Assembly (NCBI GenBank): GCA_903921365.1
Contig: CAIXPS010000217.1
Location: 30,984 to 94,983 of the forward strand
Reading direction: 5' to 3'
From: an uncultured bacterium
Lineage (GTDB): Bacteria > Chloroflexota > Anaerolineae > J036 > Brachytrichaceae
Length of the DNA: 64,000 nt
Part shown: positions 8,228 through 15,313 of the stretch, piece after piece
Layout: each line of letters starts with the position of its first letter
Numbering within the stretch: the stretch's first letter is position 1
The notes under the pieces: model-generated
Database searches by the model: none
What the model was told of the DNA's origin: nothing
What the model saw: the letters and a program-made list of their open reading frames with translations, nothing else
Made by a program: the position numbers and the translations under genes

Positions 8228-8764
8228 CTACTCACCCATATCCACAACCAGGCTGGTGTTCGTCGTGCTCACATTGACAATCTTCAGCCCGGTATCCTTC
8301 AATGCAACCGCCACCGCGCGATTTGTTTCATCTCCCATGATGCGCTCGATCTGGTCGATCTGCGCCTGAAACGGATCGAGCGGAATCTTCAATGTGCCGA
8401 GATCGACGCTTAAAATGCGCGTGCGGATGCGCCCTGCGTCAGCATACAGTTGCATCGTTATCACAGTGCTCGCCTTGAATATCGTGCCCTTGATATCCGC
8501 TTGCAGATCGGCGGCCACGATGACCGAGTTTGGCGTCTGCAATGTCAGTACGGGACGCACATTCCGGAATTGATCCTGATCGGACATAGCCGACGTGATC
8601 TTCTTATTAATATACGACTGATCGGCGCTGATATGAATCACCGCCTGCCCCGGCGCCGCTAGCGCCGCAGCCGGCCTGCTAGAGCCGCCCATGGCGCTGA
8701 ACACCAGCACTGCCGCCACTCCAACGATCACGCCGAGGACCAATCCGATAGTAACCTTAACCAT
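8228..8764 (-). CDS. Membrane-anchored exported protein, LmeA/DUF2993-like fold guess
   Basis: A 178-residue protein with an N-terminal hydrophobic helix (about 2-25), an Ala/Pro linker, and a soluble domain rich in beta strands with regularly spaced Ile/Val. It has no catalytic motif or cysteine. The pattern (repeated 'duplicate and bind' beta strands, a conserved Asp-Leu-Gly turn) is reminiscent of DUF2993/LmeA-type lipid-binding proteins, but I do not claim membership. The start at ATG 8764 has GAGGAG 6 nt upstream and is better than the GTG at 8776. It is convergent with the glycoside hydrolase gene. Confidence 0.65.
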   Translation of the reverse strand: MVKVTIGLVLGVIVGVAAVLVFSAMGGSSRPAAALAAPGQAVIHISADQSYINKKITSAMSDQDQFRNVRPVLTLQTPNSVIVAADLQADIKGTIFKASTVITMQLYADAGRIRTRILSVDLGTLKIPLDPFQAQIDQIERIMGDETNRAVAVALKDTGLKIVNVSTTNTSLVVDMGE

Positions 8765-8931
8765 TTTTCTCCTCACACAGGCGCAATACCCACGGAGACT
8801 GAATCAACATCATCGTTTGTGCGTTCTGAATTACTCTGGCTTGATGACGCTGATTATTTTGACCGCGAAATAATTAGGGTGTTTAGTTCTAAATATCTGC
8901 GCCTTTGCGGATTATGCAGTGTTATGCTACT

Positions 8932-9693
8932 CTATTGCATCAGCAATATCGCGTAGCACATTTGTCCTGTATGAAATAGCGCCTGTGTGTACGCGTCGAT
9001 GTCGACCTCGCACACGGTTTTATTCGCCGCAAGCACGTCGCGAACCCAATCATCGGGGAACGCCTCGATCCCGTGAGGCGCGCCAACCAGCGCCCCCACC
9101 ATGCCTGCGGTGCGGTCGTTGTCGCGCAACTTGATCAGGTTACCCTGTGCGTCGATGTCGCGGTCGTTCGCCGCGATGATGCTGTTGCGGATCGGATCGC
9201 CATTGGTATAACTCAGCGCCGCACCCGGCACGCCCAGCACATCAACTGTGTCGAAGGGATTGCGCGCCGCGACCTCGCGCGCCAGCTGTTGCACTACAGC
9301 GTAATCGTCTGGTGCGCCATCCGTCGCCGCGATCAGCCGCTTGACCCATTGCGCCTTTTCCAACGTCGTTAATGTGGCGAGTGCCGTCAGTTGCTCGGCA
9401 GCCAGCTTCGCGGCAATCTGCGAACGAAGCTCTGCCACTGCGGTCTTGGCAGCGCACAGGCCATTCCCACAGAACGGTGTCAGCGAGTCCACCAGTGCTT
9501 TCACCGGCGCAAGCGCTTCAATCGGCTGTTCGGCGTAGTTGGCGGCTTCCACCCCGCGGAAGGTGATGATGTCGTCGTAGATCGCGCGTTGCTGGCCACG
9601 CATTAAGGCCTTGATTGGCGTCAGAACGTCGTCCTTGGCAGTGAGTAGGTCGTCCTCGAAGTCCTTCAGGCTGTTGGGGAATACCATTTTCAT
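8932..9693 (-). CDS. ADP-ribosylglycohydrolase-like protein
   Basis: About 254 residues. The C-terminal third matches ADP-ribosylglycohydrolase (DraG/ADPRH) proteins: Leu-Arg-Asp-Asn-Asp-Arg-Thr-Ala takes the place of the family's GGDTDT metal-binding motif, then GALVGAPHGIEAFPDDW aligns with the family's 'GALLGA..G...IP..W' helix. The N-terminal metal ligands typical of the family are not evident, so activity is uncertain. The upstream in-frame extension to 9897 runs antisense through lysW and is discarded; ATG 9693 or 9687 is likely. The gene starts one base from the lysW -35 box, so expression of the two units may be linked. Confidence 0.65.
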   Translation of the reverse strand: MKMVFPNSLKDFEDDLLTAKDDVLTPIKALMRGQQRAIYDDIITFRGVEAANYAEQPIEALAPVKALVDSLTPFCGNGLCAAKTAVAELRSQIAAKLAAEQLTALATLTTLEKAQWVKRLIAATDGAPDDYAVVQQLAREVAARNPFDTVDVLGVPGAALSYTNGDPIRNSIIAANDRDIDAQGNLIKLRDNDRTAGMVGALVGAPHGIEAFPDDWVRDVLAANKTVCEVDIDAYTQALFHTGQMCYAILLMQ

Positions 9694-9722
9694 TTGACAG
9701 AGAGACAGGGGCGTGGTATTAG
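9694..9722 (+). promoter_or_regulatory. Promoter of the lysine operon (TTGACA, 17 bp, TATTAG)
   Basis: A perfect -35 TTGACA (9694-9699) is followed after 17 bp by TATTAG (9717-9722). GGAG at 9732 then precedes ATG 9746. The -35 abuts the start codon of the divergent ADP-ribosylglycohydrolase-like gene. Confidence 0.75.
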
Positions 9723-9745
9723 TTACCGAACGGAGAAAACTAACT

Positions 9746-9922
9746 ATGTCACAAGCTACTGCTGAATGTCCTGAGTGTGGTGGATCCATCACTTTCAAGA
9801 GCGCCCCGGTCTTGCACGAACTCGTGCGCTGCCCCGATTGCGGGGGGGAACTGGAAGTCGTCGATCTGGCGAATCTCACCCTGGCGCTGGCGCCCACCGA
9901 AGAAGAAGACTGGGGAGAATAA
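9746..9922 (+). CDS. lysW: LysW, amino-group carrier protein for lysine biosynthesis
   Basis: A 58-residue acidic carrier protein. A zinc ribbon formed by C8, C11, C29 and C32 (CPECGG and CPDCGG) is followed by an acidic tail ending in EDWGE, the LysW hallmark. In the alpha-aminoadipate route the gamma-carboxyl of the C-terminal Glu is linked to the amino group of alpha-aminoadipate, protecting it and carrying it through the LysX, Z, Y, J and K steps. The start at 9746 has GGAG about 10 nt upstream. Its stop overlaps the lysX start (TAATG), so translation is coupled. Confidence 0.96.
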   Translation: MSQATAECPECGGSITFKSAPVLHELVRCPDCGGELEVVDLANLTLALAPTEEEDWGE

Positions 9923-10770
9923 TGAAGGCTGTCATTATTTGCTCGCTAGTGCGCCCCGAAGAAAAAATGCTCATCGAGGCGTTCGCAAAGCGCAATGTGC
10001 CTTGCGAGGTAGTCGATGACCGCGGCATCAGGTTTGACCTGCACGCCCTCGATGCATGGAAGCAATATGACGTCGTCGTTGAGCGATGCGTTTCGCAGAG
10101 CCGCGCCCGCTACATTCTGCGCGCGCTCAATCTTGCCGGCGTTAAGACGGTCAACACGTACGACGTGGTCGAAAACTGCGGCGACAAGTTCATCACATCA
10201 CAACTGCTGGCGCAGAATAACGTTCCCACGCCGCGCACGAAGCTTGCGTTCACCGTGGAATCTGCTCAGCAGGCTATCGAAGAAATGGGATACCCTTGCG
10301 TGCTCAAGCCAATTGTTGGCTCATGGGGCCGCATGGTCACCCGCATCAACGACCGTGATGCGGCGGAAGGCATGCTGGAATTGCGCGATGTGCTGGGCAA
10401 TTACGAGCAGCATATTTACTATATCCAGGAATACATCAAGAAACCCAGCCGGGATATCCGCGCGTTTGTGGTGGACGGCAAAACCATCGCGGCGATCTAT
10501 CGCACCTCAGAGCATTGGATCACCAACACTGCGCGTGGCGGCAAGGCAACGAACTGCCCAGTCACGCCCGAGCTGGATGCGCTGTGCTCAGCCGGCGCAA
10601 AGGCCGTTGGCGGCGGCATCGTGGCTGTGGACGTTCTGGAGGACACAGAGCGCGGGCTCCTGATCAACGAGATCAACCACACGATGGAATTCCGCAATAG
10701 CGTGTCGCCAACCGGCGTCGACATCCCAGGCGCGATTGTTGAATATGCAGTGAAGCTGGCGGGCGCATAA
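9922..10770 (+). CDS. lysX: LysX, LysW-alpha-aminoadipate ligase
   Basis: A 282-residue ATP-grasp ligase joining alpha-aminoadipate to the C-terminal Glu of LysW. Visible are the N-terminal Rossmann-like domain, the ATP-grasp core with [13 protein letters not shown] (phosphate-binding Lys and loop, about residues 130-143), and the metal-binding [11 protein letters not shown] near the C-terminus. That motif supports LysX over generic RimK enzymes. ATG 9922 overlaps the lysW stop by one base; GGGGAGA inside lysW serves as its ribosome binding site. Some relatives (ArgX) use glutamate for arginine synthesis, so dual use is possible. Confidence 0.93.
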   Translation: MKAVIICSLVRPEEKMLIEAFAKRNVPCEVVDDRGIRFDLHALDAWKQYDVVVERCVSQSRARYILRALNLAGVKTVNTYDVVENCGDKFITSQLLAQNNVPTPRTKLAFTVESAQQAIEEMGYPCVLKPIVGSWGRMVTRINDRDAAEGMLELRDVLGNYEQHIYYIQEYIKKPSRDIRAFVVDGKTIAAIYRTSEHWITNTARGGKATNCPVTPELDALCSAGAKAVGGGIVAVDVLEDTERGLLINEINHTMEFRNSVSPTGVDIPGAIVEYAVKLAGA

Positions 10771-11855
10771 TGGCGAAATTATCTTGCGCCATCGTTGGAG
10801 GCACGGGTTACACCGGCGGTGAGTTGCTGCGACTCCTTAACGCCCACCCGTATGCAGAGGTGACACAAATCACCTCGCGCTCGCGCATGGGCGAGTACGC
10901 GCATACCGCACATCCCAACTTACGCAACACAATCGCGGGCAACCTGCAATTCGCGCGCCCCGAGGATGTTACGAGCAGTGATGTGACTTTTCTGTGTCTG
11001 CCGCATGGCGAAGCGTCCTTACAGATTGACCGCTGGGCCGGACTATCCGGGACGATCATCGACCTGAGCGCCGACTTTCGACTGCGCGATCCAAAAGCCT
11101 ACGCGCGCTGGTATGGCGGCGCGCATCCTGCCCCGCAGTGGATGAACAAGTTTGTCTACGGCTTGCCGGAGATGACGCGCAAACAACTTGCCGGCGCCCA
11201 TTACGCCAGCGGAGTCGGCTGCAATGCCACTGCAACAAACCTGGCATTGATGCCATTGGTCAAAGCTGGCTTGCTTGATACCAGCAAGCCCATCATCAGC
11301 GACACCAAAGTCGGCAGCAGCGAGGCCGGCGCAGTTGCAAGCGATGCCTCGCACCACCCGGAGCGCAGTGGCGCCGTGCGGTCGTACGCGCCCGCTGGTC
11401 ATCGTCACGCCGCAGAAGTCGAGCAAATGATCGCGACTGCTCGGAGTTCCTCTGGAACGGTCGACGCAAATGCGCCACAGGCCACGGTATACATGTCCGC
11501 CACCTCGATCGAGATGGTGCGCGGGGTGCTGGCGACGGTGCACTGCTTCACAAAGGAACCAGTTCAGGAAAAGACGTTGTGGAAAGCCTTCCGCGATTGC
11601 TACAAGGGTGAGCCATTTGTGCGCATCGTAAAAACAAACACCGGCATCTTCCGCGCGCCCGAACCAAAAATACTAGCGGGCAGCAACTGGGCTGATGTCG
11701 GGTTTGCAATCAGCGACGACGGGCGTAAGGTAACCCTGTTATGCGCCATCGATAACCTGATGAAGGGTGCCGCCGGTTCAGCCGTGCAGTGCCTGAACGT
11801 AATGCACGGATTCGACGAACGCGCCGGCCTGGAGTTCCCCGGCCTGCACCCGTAG
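10770..11855 (+). CDS. lysY: LysY, LysW-aminoadipyl-6-phosphate reductase
   Basis: A 361-residue ArgC-family NADPH-dependent reductase that converts LysW-aminoadipyl phosphate to the semialdehyde. The N-terminal GGTGYTGGELL nucleotide-binding loop and the catalytic Cys at 151 in GVGCNATATNLAL are visible, and the C-terminal half has the ArgC-type substrate domain. It overlaps lysX by one base (ATG/TAA). Residues about 223-231 (TARSSSGTV) are encoded by a copy of repeat A, in a loop before the TVYMSATSIEM strand. The TAG stop is the first triplet of a repeat B copy. Confidence 0.93.
   Translation: MAKLSCAIVGGTGYTGGELLRLLNAHPYAEVTQITSRSRMGEYAHTAHPNLRNTIAGNLQFARPEDVTSSDVTFLCLPHGEASLQIDRWAGLSGTIIDLSADFRLRDPKAYARWYGGAHPAPQWMNKFVYGLPEMTRKQLAGAHYASGVGCNATATNLALMPLVKAGLLDTSKPIISDTKVGSSEAGAVASDASHHPERSGAVRSYAPAGHRHAAEVEQMIATARSSSGTVDANAPQATVYMSATSIEMVRGVLATVHCFTKEPVQEKTLWKAFRDCYKGEPFVRIVKTNTGIFRAPEPKILAGSNWADVGFAISDDGRKVTLLCAIDNLMKGAAGSAVQCLNVMHGFDERAGLEFPGLHP
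11436..11460 (+). repeat. Dispersed palindromic repeat A, copy in lysY
   Basis: ACTGCTCGGAGTTCCTCTGG with hairpin arms GTTCC/GGAAC: both arms have changed together relative to the GTCCC/GGGAC copies. In frame, read as TARSSSGTV. Confidence 0.8.
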
Positions 11856-11882
11856 GGGCCGCGCCGCACCGCGCGGTTACCC
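11852..11882 (-). repeat. Repeat B, copy 1 (supplies lysY stop codon)
   Basis: GTAGGGGCCGCGCCG... ending GCGCGGTTACCC. This is a diverged copy of the 32-bp repeat B in the orientation opposite to the copies at 11964 and 12012. The TAG at 11853-11855 is the lysY stop. Confidence 0.6.
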
Positions 11883-11916
11883 TCTGTTCTGTATGGTTAC
11901 CCGCAAAAGGGTACCG

Positions 11917-11972
11917 CAGATGCATAACCGCGGATGCATAACCGCAGATGCATAACCGCAGATGGGTTACCG
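11917..11972 (+). repeat. Tandem array of a 14-bp unit
   Basis: Four consecutive 14-base units of the form CAGATGCATAACCG start at 11917, 11931, 11945 and 11959. The first and third are identical, the second has one change, and the fourth runs into repeat B. Confidence 0.85.
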
Positions 11973-11995
11973 CAAGGCGCGGAGCGTACCCCTAC
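11964..11995 (+). repeat. Repeat B, copy 2
   Basis: 32 bases, GGGTTACCGCAAGGCGCGGA then GCGTACCCCTAC, in the lysY-lysZ gap. Differs from copy 3 at only two positions. Confidence 0.85.
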
Positions 11996-12011
11996 AGGCA
12001 AACATCCGCAT

Positions 12012-12043
12012 GGGTAACCGCAAGGCGCGGAGCGTGCCCCTAC
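12012..12043 (+). repeat. Repeat B, copy 3 (left flank of lysZ)
   Basis: 32 bases. It matches the reverse complement of 12873-12904 at 31 of 32 positions, so lysZ sits between near-perfect inverted repeats. Confidence 0.9.
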
Positions 12044-12069
12044 TGATAAACTCGAAAAAGGAGGAGATC

Positions 12070-12876
12070 ATGATAGTCGTCAAAGTCGGCGGTTCTGCCG
12101 GTATCAATTACGATCTGGTTTGCGATGATGTCGCGGCGCTGGTCAAGGCCGGGACGCAGGTCATTCTTGTGCACGGGGGTTCCCACGAGACGGATGTCAT
12201 CTCCACGAAACTCGGTAAGCCGCCGCGCACCCTGACATCGCCGCAAGGCTACACCTCGCGTTATACTGACACAGAGACCCTCGATATTTTTGCGATGGTC
12301 TATGCAGGCAAGATGAACACGCGCATCGTCGAACGGCTGCAAAAGCGCGGCGTAAACGCGGTGGGGCTCAGCGGGATCGATGGTCGCCTTCTGGAGGGGC
12401 CGCGCAAGACATCAGTGCGCGCCGTCGAGAACGGGCGTCAGATACTGGTGCGCGATGACTACACCGGCAAAGTCGAGAAGGTCAACACCGGTCTATTGAC
12501 ATTACTGCTTGGCGCAGGTTATACGCCAGTGATTGCCCCACCCGCCTGCAGCACCGAGGGCGAGGCCATCAACGTCGATGGCGACCGCGCCGCCGCCATG
12601 ATCGCATCGGCGATCGGCGCAAAACAGTTGATAATCCTATCCAATGTGCCGGGTTTATTGCGCCAGTTCCCGGACGAGAGCACGTTGATTCCGCGCATCA
12701 AATATAGCGAGTTGGAACAGGCGCTCTCATTTGCCGAAGGACGCATGAAAAAGAAAGTCCTCGGCGCAACTGAAGCGATTGCGGGCGGCGTTGAGCAAGT
12801 GGTATTCGCCGATGCGCGACTGCCCAACCCAATCGCCAACGCACTCGCCGGCAAAGGCACCGTGATCAGCCGGTAG
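12070..12876 (+). CDS. lysZ: LysZ, LysW-aminoadipate 6-kinase
   Basis: A 268-residue amino-acid kinase of the N-acetylglutamate kinase (ArgB) fold that phosphorylates the side-chain carboxylate of LysW-bound aminoadipate. Visible motifs are VKVGGS at the N-terminus (catalytic Lys5), VHGGSHETD with substrate-binding residues, NVDGDRAA, and the C-terminal KKKVLGA segment. The ATG at 12070 has a strong AAGGAGGAG; the upstream in-frame extension is only translated repeat. Unlike the W-X-Y genes, it is separated from lysY by 214 bases of repeats, and its TAG stop belongs to another repeat B copy. Confidence 0.93.
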   Translation: MIVVKVGGSAGINYDLVCDDVAALVKAGTQVILVHGGSHETDVISTKLGKPPRTLTSPQGYTSRYTDTETLDIFAMVYAGKMNTRIVERLQKRGVNAVGLSGIDGRLLEGPRKTSVRAVENGRQILVRDDYTGKVEKVNTGLLTLLLGAGYTPVIAPPACSTEGEAINVDGDRAAAMIASAIGAKQLIILSNVPGLLRQFPDESTLIPRIKYSELEQALSFAEGRMKKKVLGATEAIAGGVEQVVFADARLPNPIANALAGKGTVISR

Positions 12877-12904
12877 GGGCACGCTCCGCGCCTTGCGGTT
12901 GCCC
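12873..12904 (-). repeat. Repeat B, copy 4 (right flank of lysZ, supplies its stop)
   Basis: Inverted relative to copy 3, with one mismatch in 32. TAG at 12874-12876 is the lysZ stop codon. Confidence 0.9.
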
Positions 12905-12933
12905 TCTGTAATGGTAACCTTGGTTGTTACCCG

Positions 12934-12959
12934 GTAGGGGCAATCCCTTGCGGTTGCCC
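12934..12959 (-). repeat. Repeat B, shortened copy 5
   Basis: GTAGGGGCAATCCC then TTGCGGTTGCCC: the two ends of repeat B with the GC-rich middle replaced. It lies just upstream of the lysJ ribosome binding site. Confidence 0.7.
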
Positions 12960-12979
12960 TCAATTGAGGAAAATAAAAC

Positions 12980-14143
12980 ATGACAATTCAGGAACTTGAA
13001 CAAAAGCACACGCCCGGTATCTATCAGAAACGCGATCTCGTGATCGTGCGCGGCAAGGATGCGACATTGTGGGACGACGCGGGGCGCAGCTACATCGACT
13101 GCGCATCCAATCAGGGTGTGAACACACTCGGCTACAGCAATGACGCCGTTGTAAAAGCGATCTCGGAGCAGGCCGCCACGTTGATCAGTTGTTCGGAAAT
13201 TTATTACAATGACAAGCGCGCCCAGTTCATGGACCTGCTTTACTCCATCCTGCCCTCGCAGTTGAACCGCACCTTCCTGTGCAATTCCGGCACTGAAGCC
13301 ATTGAGGCCGCGATCAAGTTTGCGCGCCTGAGCACGGGTCGCACAAACGTCATTGCGGCAGTGCGCGGGTTTCACGGGCGCACGATGGGCGCGCTTTCAG
13401 CCACCTACGAACCCAAATACCGCGACCCGTTCAAGCCCCTTGTGCCCGGCTTCAGCCATGTTCCCTATAACAACCTCGAAGCCATGCGCGAGGCCGTGAA
13501 CGACCAGACCGCAGCCATCCTGATTGAGCCAGTACAGGGTGAGGGCGGCGTGCATCCCGGCACTGTAGAGTACCTGCAAGGCGTGCGGGAACTGGCGACT
13601 GAGCGCGGCGCATTGCTGATCATGGACGAAGTGCAAACCGGCTTTGGCCGCACCGGTAAATGGTTTGCCAGCGAACACAGCGGCGTCGTGCCCGATTTGC
13701 TGGCAATGGGCAAGGCGATTGGCGGAGGGGTGCCAATGGGCGCCGTCGGCATCAGCGACACAATTAAGAATCTCGCCCCCGGCGTGCATGGCACCACGTT
13801 TGGCGGCAACCCCCTGGCGGCGGCCGCGGGCATCGCATCGCTCAGCGAGATGAAGCGCCTGGATATCCCCAAACTGGCAGCGGAGAAAGGTCAGTACTTC
13901 AAAGAGCGCCTGGAAGAGATCAACTCGCCAATCATCCGCGAGGTGCGCGGGCTCGGTCTTCTCCTCGGCGCCGAGTTAAAGACAAAGACCGCCCCCTACA
14001 TTCGTGGTTTGCAGAGCGAAGGCGTGCTTGCCATCCCTGCTGGTCTGAACGTGTTGCGCTTCCTGCCGCCTGCGGTCATCACATACGAACAGATCGACGC
14101 GGTCATCGAGAAAGTCGCCAAAGTATTGGCAACCGCCGCCTGA
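12980..14143 (+). CDS. lysJ: LysJ, LysW-aminoadipate-semialdehyde aminotransferase
   Basis: A 387-residue class III PLP aminotransferase that converts the LysW-bound semialdehyde to LysW-lysine using glutamate. The PLP lysine is K245 in LLAMGKAIGGG; D216 in IMDEVQTGFGR and the CNSGTEAIEAAIK phosphate-binding segment (about 101-113) are also clear. ArgD is its close relative, so the enzyme may also serve arginine synthesis. ATG 12980 has GAGG upstream. The 103-base gap after lysZ holds two repeat B copies. Confidence 0.92.
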   Translation: MTIQELEQKHTPGIYQKRDLVIVRGKDATLWDDAGRSYIDCASNQGVNTLGYSNDAVVKAISEQAATLISCSEIYYNDKRAQFMDLLYSILPSQLNRTFLCNSGTEAIEAAIKFARLSTGRTNVIAAVRGFHGRTMGALSATYEPKYRDPFKPLVPGFSHVPYNNLEAMREAVNDQTAAILIEPVQGEGGVHPGTVEYLQGVRELATERGALLIMDEVQTGFGRTGKWFASEHSGVVPDLLAMGKAIGGGVPMGAVGISDTIKNLAPGVHGTTFGGNPLAAAAGIASLSEMKRLDIPKLAAEKGQYFKERLEEINSPIIREVRGLGLLLGAELKTKTAPYIRGLQSEGVLAIPAGLNVLRFLPPAVITYEQIDAVIEKVAKVLATAA

Positions 14144-14152
14144 CCTATCTTT

Positions 14153-15250
14153 ATGATTGAACTCCTTGAAGAGTGCGTTCGTATACGCAGCCTGAGCGGT
14201 CAGGAGGGCGACGTTGCCCATTTCCTGCGCGACCAGATGGCTGCGCGTGGCATGCGGTCGCACGTGGATGCTGCCGGCAACGCCATAGGCATCCTCGGCG
14301 ATGGGCCGCGCCAACTGGTGCTGCTCGGCCACATGGATACTGTCGATGGCCTTGTGCCAGTGCGTTTCGAAAATGACGCGTTGTATGGGCGCGGAACGGT
14401 GGATGCGAAGGGGCCGTTATGCGCTTTTATCCTTGCCGTTGCGCAACTGGCGACATCTGGGGTAACCGCAAGGCGCGAAGCGACCCCTACAAGTCAACCC
14501 CTGAATGGCTGGCAGATCATCGTCGTGGGCGCGACGGAAGAGGAAGCCGCGACATCCAGGGGCGCGCGATACGCTGTTACGCAGTACAAACCTGAGATAT
14601 GCATCATCGGCGAGCCCAGCGGGGTCGATGGCGTCACGCTCGGGTACAAAGGCCGTTTGCTGACCGAGGCTCACTTCGAGCAGCCCTCTCGTCACACCGC
14701 GACGCCCGGCCCAAGCGCAGCCGAGCAGGCGGTGCGATTGTGGAACTGGCTGGATGGCTACGCCCGCGAGTACAACACGGACAAGCCCAAAACCTTTGAC
14801 CAGATCATGCCTATCCTGCGCGCGATCCACTCCGCAGACAACGGCATGCAGGAGTGGTGCGACATCACGATCGGGTTGCGGCTGCCCGAGGAAAAGGGCC
14901 CCTACGACATGCAGCACGCTTTCGAGGCGTGGGTTGCCACGACTCCCGCCGCCCCGCATCTGCAATTCACCGGTCATGAGGTGGCGTGGCGATCCTCCAG
15001 GGACACGCAGTTGGCGCGCGCGTTTATCGACGCCATCCGCGCTCAAGGCGCGCGACCGGCGCTGAAACTCAAGACCGGCACCGCCGACCTGAACGTTGTC
15101 GGGCCAATCTGGGGCTGTCCGATTGTCGCGTATGGCCCGGGAGACTCAGCACTCGACCACACGCCTGACGAGCATGTCAGCATCGCCGACTTCGAGCGCA
15201 GCGTAACGATCCTCGAAAACGTCATTCGTAAACTCATCACCGCTCCCTGA
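14153..15250 (+). CDS. lysK: LysK, LysW-lysine hydrolase (M20 metallopeptidase)
   Basis: A 365-residue M20-family zinc hydrolase that releases lysine from LysW. The metal site is visible: H60 and D62 in LLGHMDTVDG, bridging D84 in RGTVDAKGPL, and the GATEEEAATS segment with the catalytic Glu pair. Residues about 103-113 (TARREATPTS) are encoded by an in-frame copy of repeat B and lie between two conserved segments, so they form an insertion relative to relatives. ATG 14153 follows lysJ by 9 bases with no good ribosome binding site, which suggests translational coupling. Confidence 0.92.
   Translation: MIELLEECVRIRSLSGQEGDVAHFLRDQMAARGMRSHVDAAGNAIGILGDGPRQLVLLGHMDTVDGLVPVRFENDALYGRGTVDAKGPLCAFILAVAQLATSGVTARREATPTSQPLNGWQIIVVGATEEEAATSRGARYAVTQYKPEICIIGEPSGVDGVTLGYKGRLLTEAHFEQPSRHTATPGPSAAEQAVRLWNWLDGYAREYNTDKPKTFDQIMPILRAIHSADNGMQEWCDITIGLRLPEEKGPYDMQHAFEAWVATTPAAPHLQFTGHEVAWRSSRDTQLARAFIDAIRAQGARPALKLKTGTADLNVVGPIWGCPIVAYGPGDSALDHTPDEHVSIADFERSVTILENVIRKLITAP
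14460..14490 (+). repeat. Repeat B, copy 6, inside lysK
   Basis: GGGTAACCGCAAGGCGCGAA then GCGACCCCTAC: 31 bases, one shorter than copy 3, translated without breaking the lysK frame. Confidence 0.85.
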
Positions 15251-15313
15251 GCGTCCGTTTATTGCCTTGAATCCTTTAGGATTATTCACATTCACCTATC
15301 CGGCACACCTATC

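Noticed and set aside
9694..9897. N-terminal extension of the ADP-ribosylglycohydrolase-like ORF
   Set aside because: It runs antisense through the lysW promoter and gene and has no homology-like pattern.
11917..12043. Possible CRISPR array
   Set aside because: The 14-bp units are directly adjacent with no spacers, and there are no cas genes.
12044..12872. lysZ as cargo of a composite transposon
   Set aside because: The flanking inverted repeats carry no transposase, no target duplications are evident, and lysZ fits its native operon; more likely two independent repeat copies.
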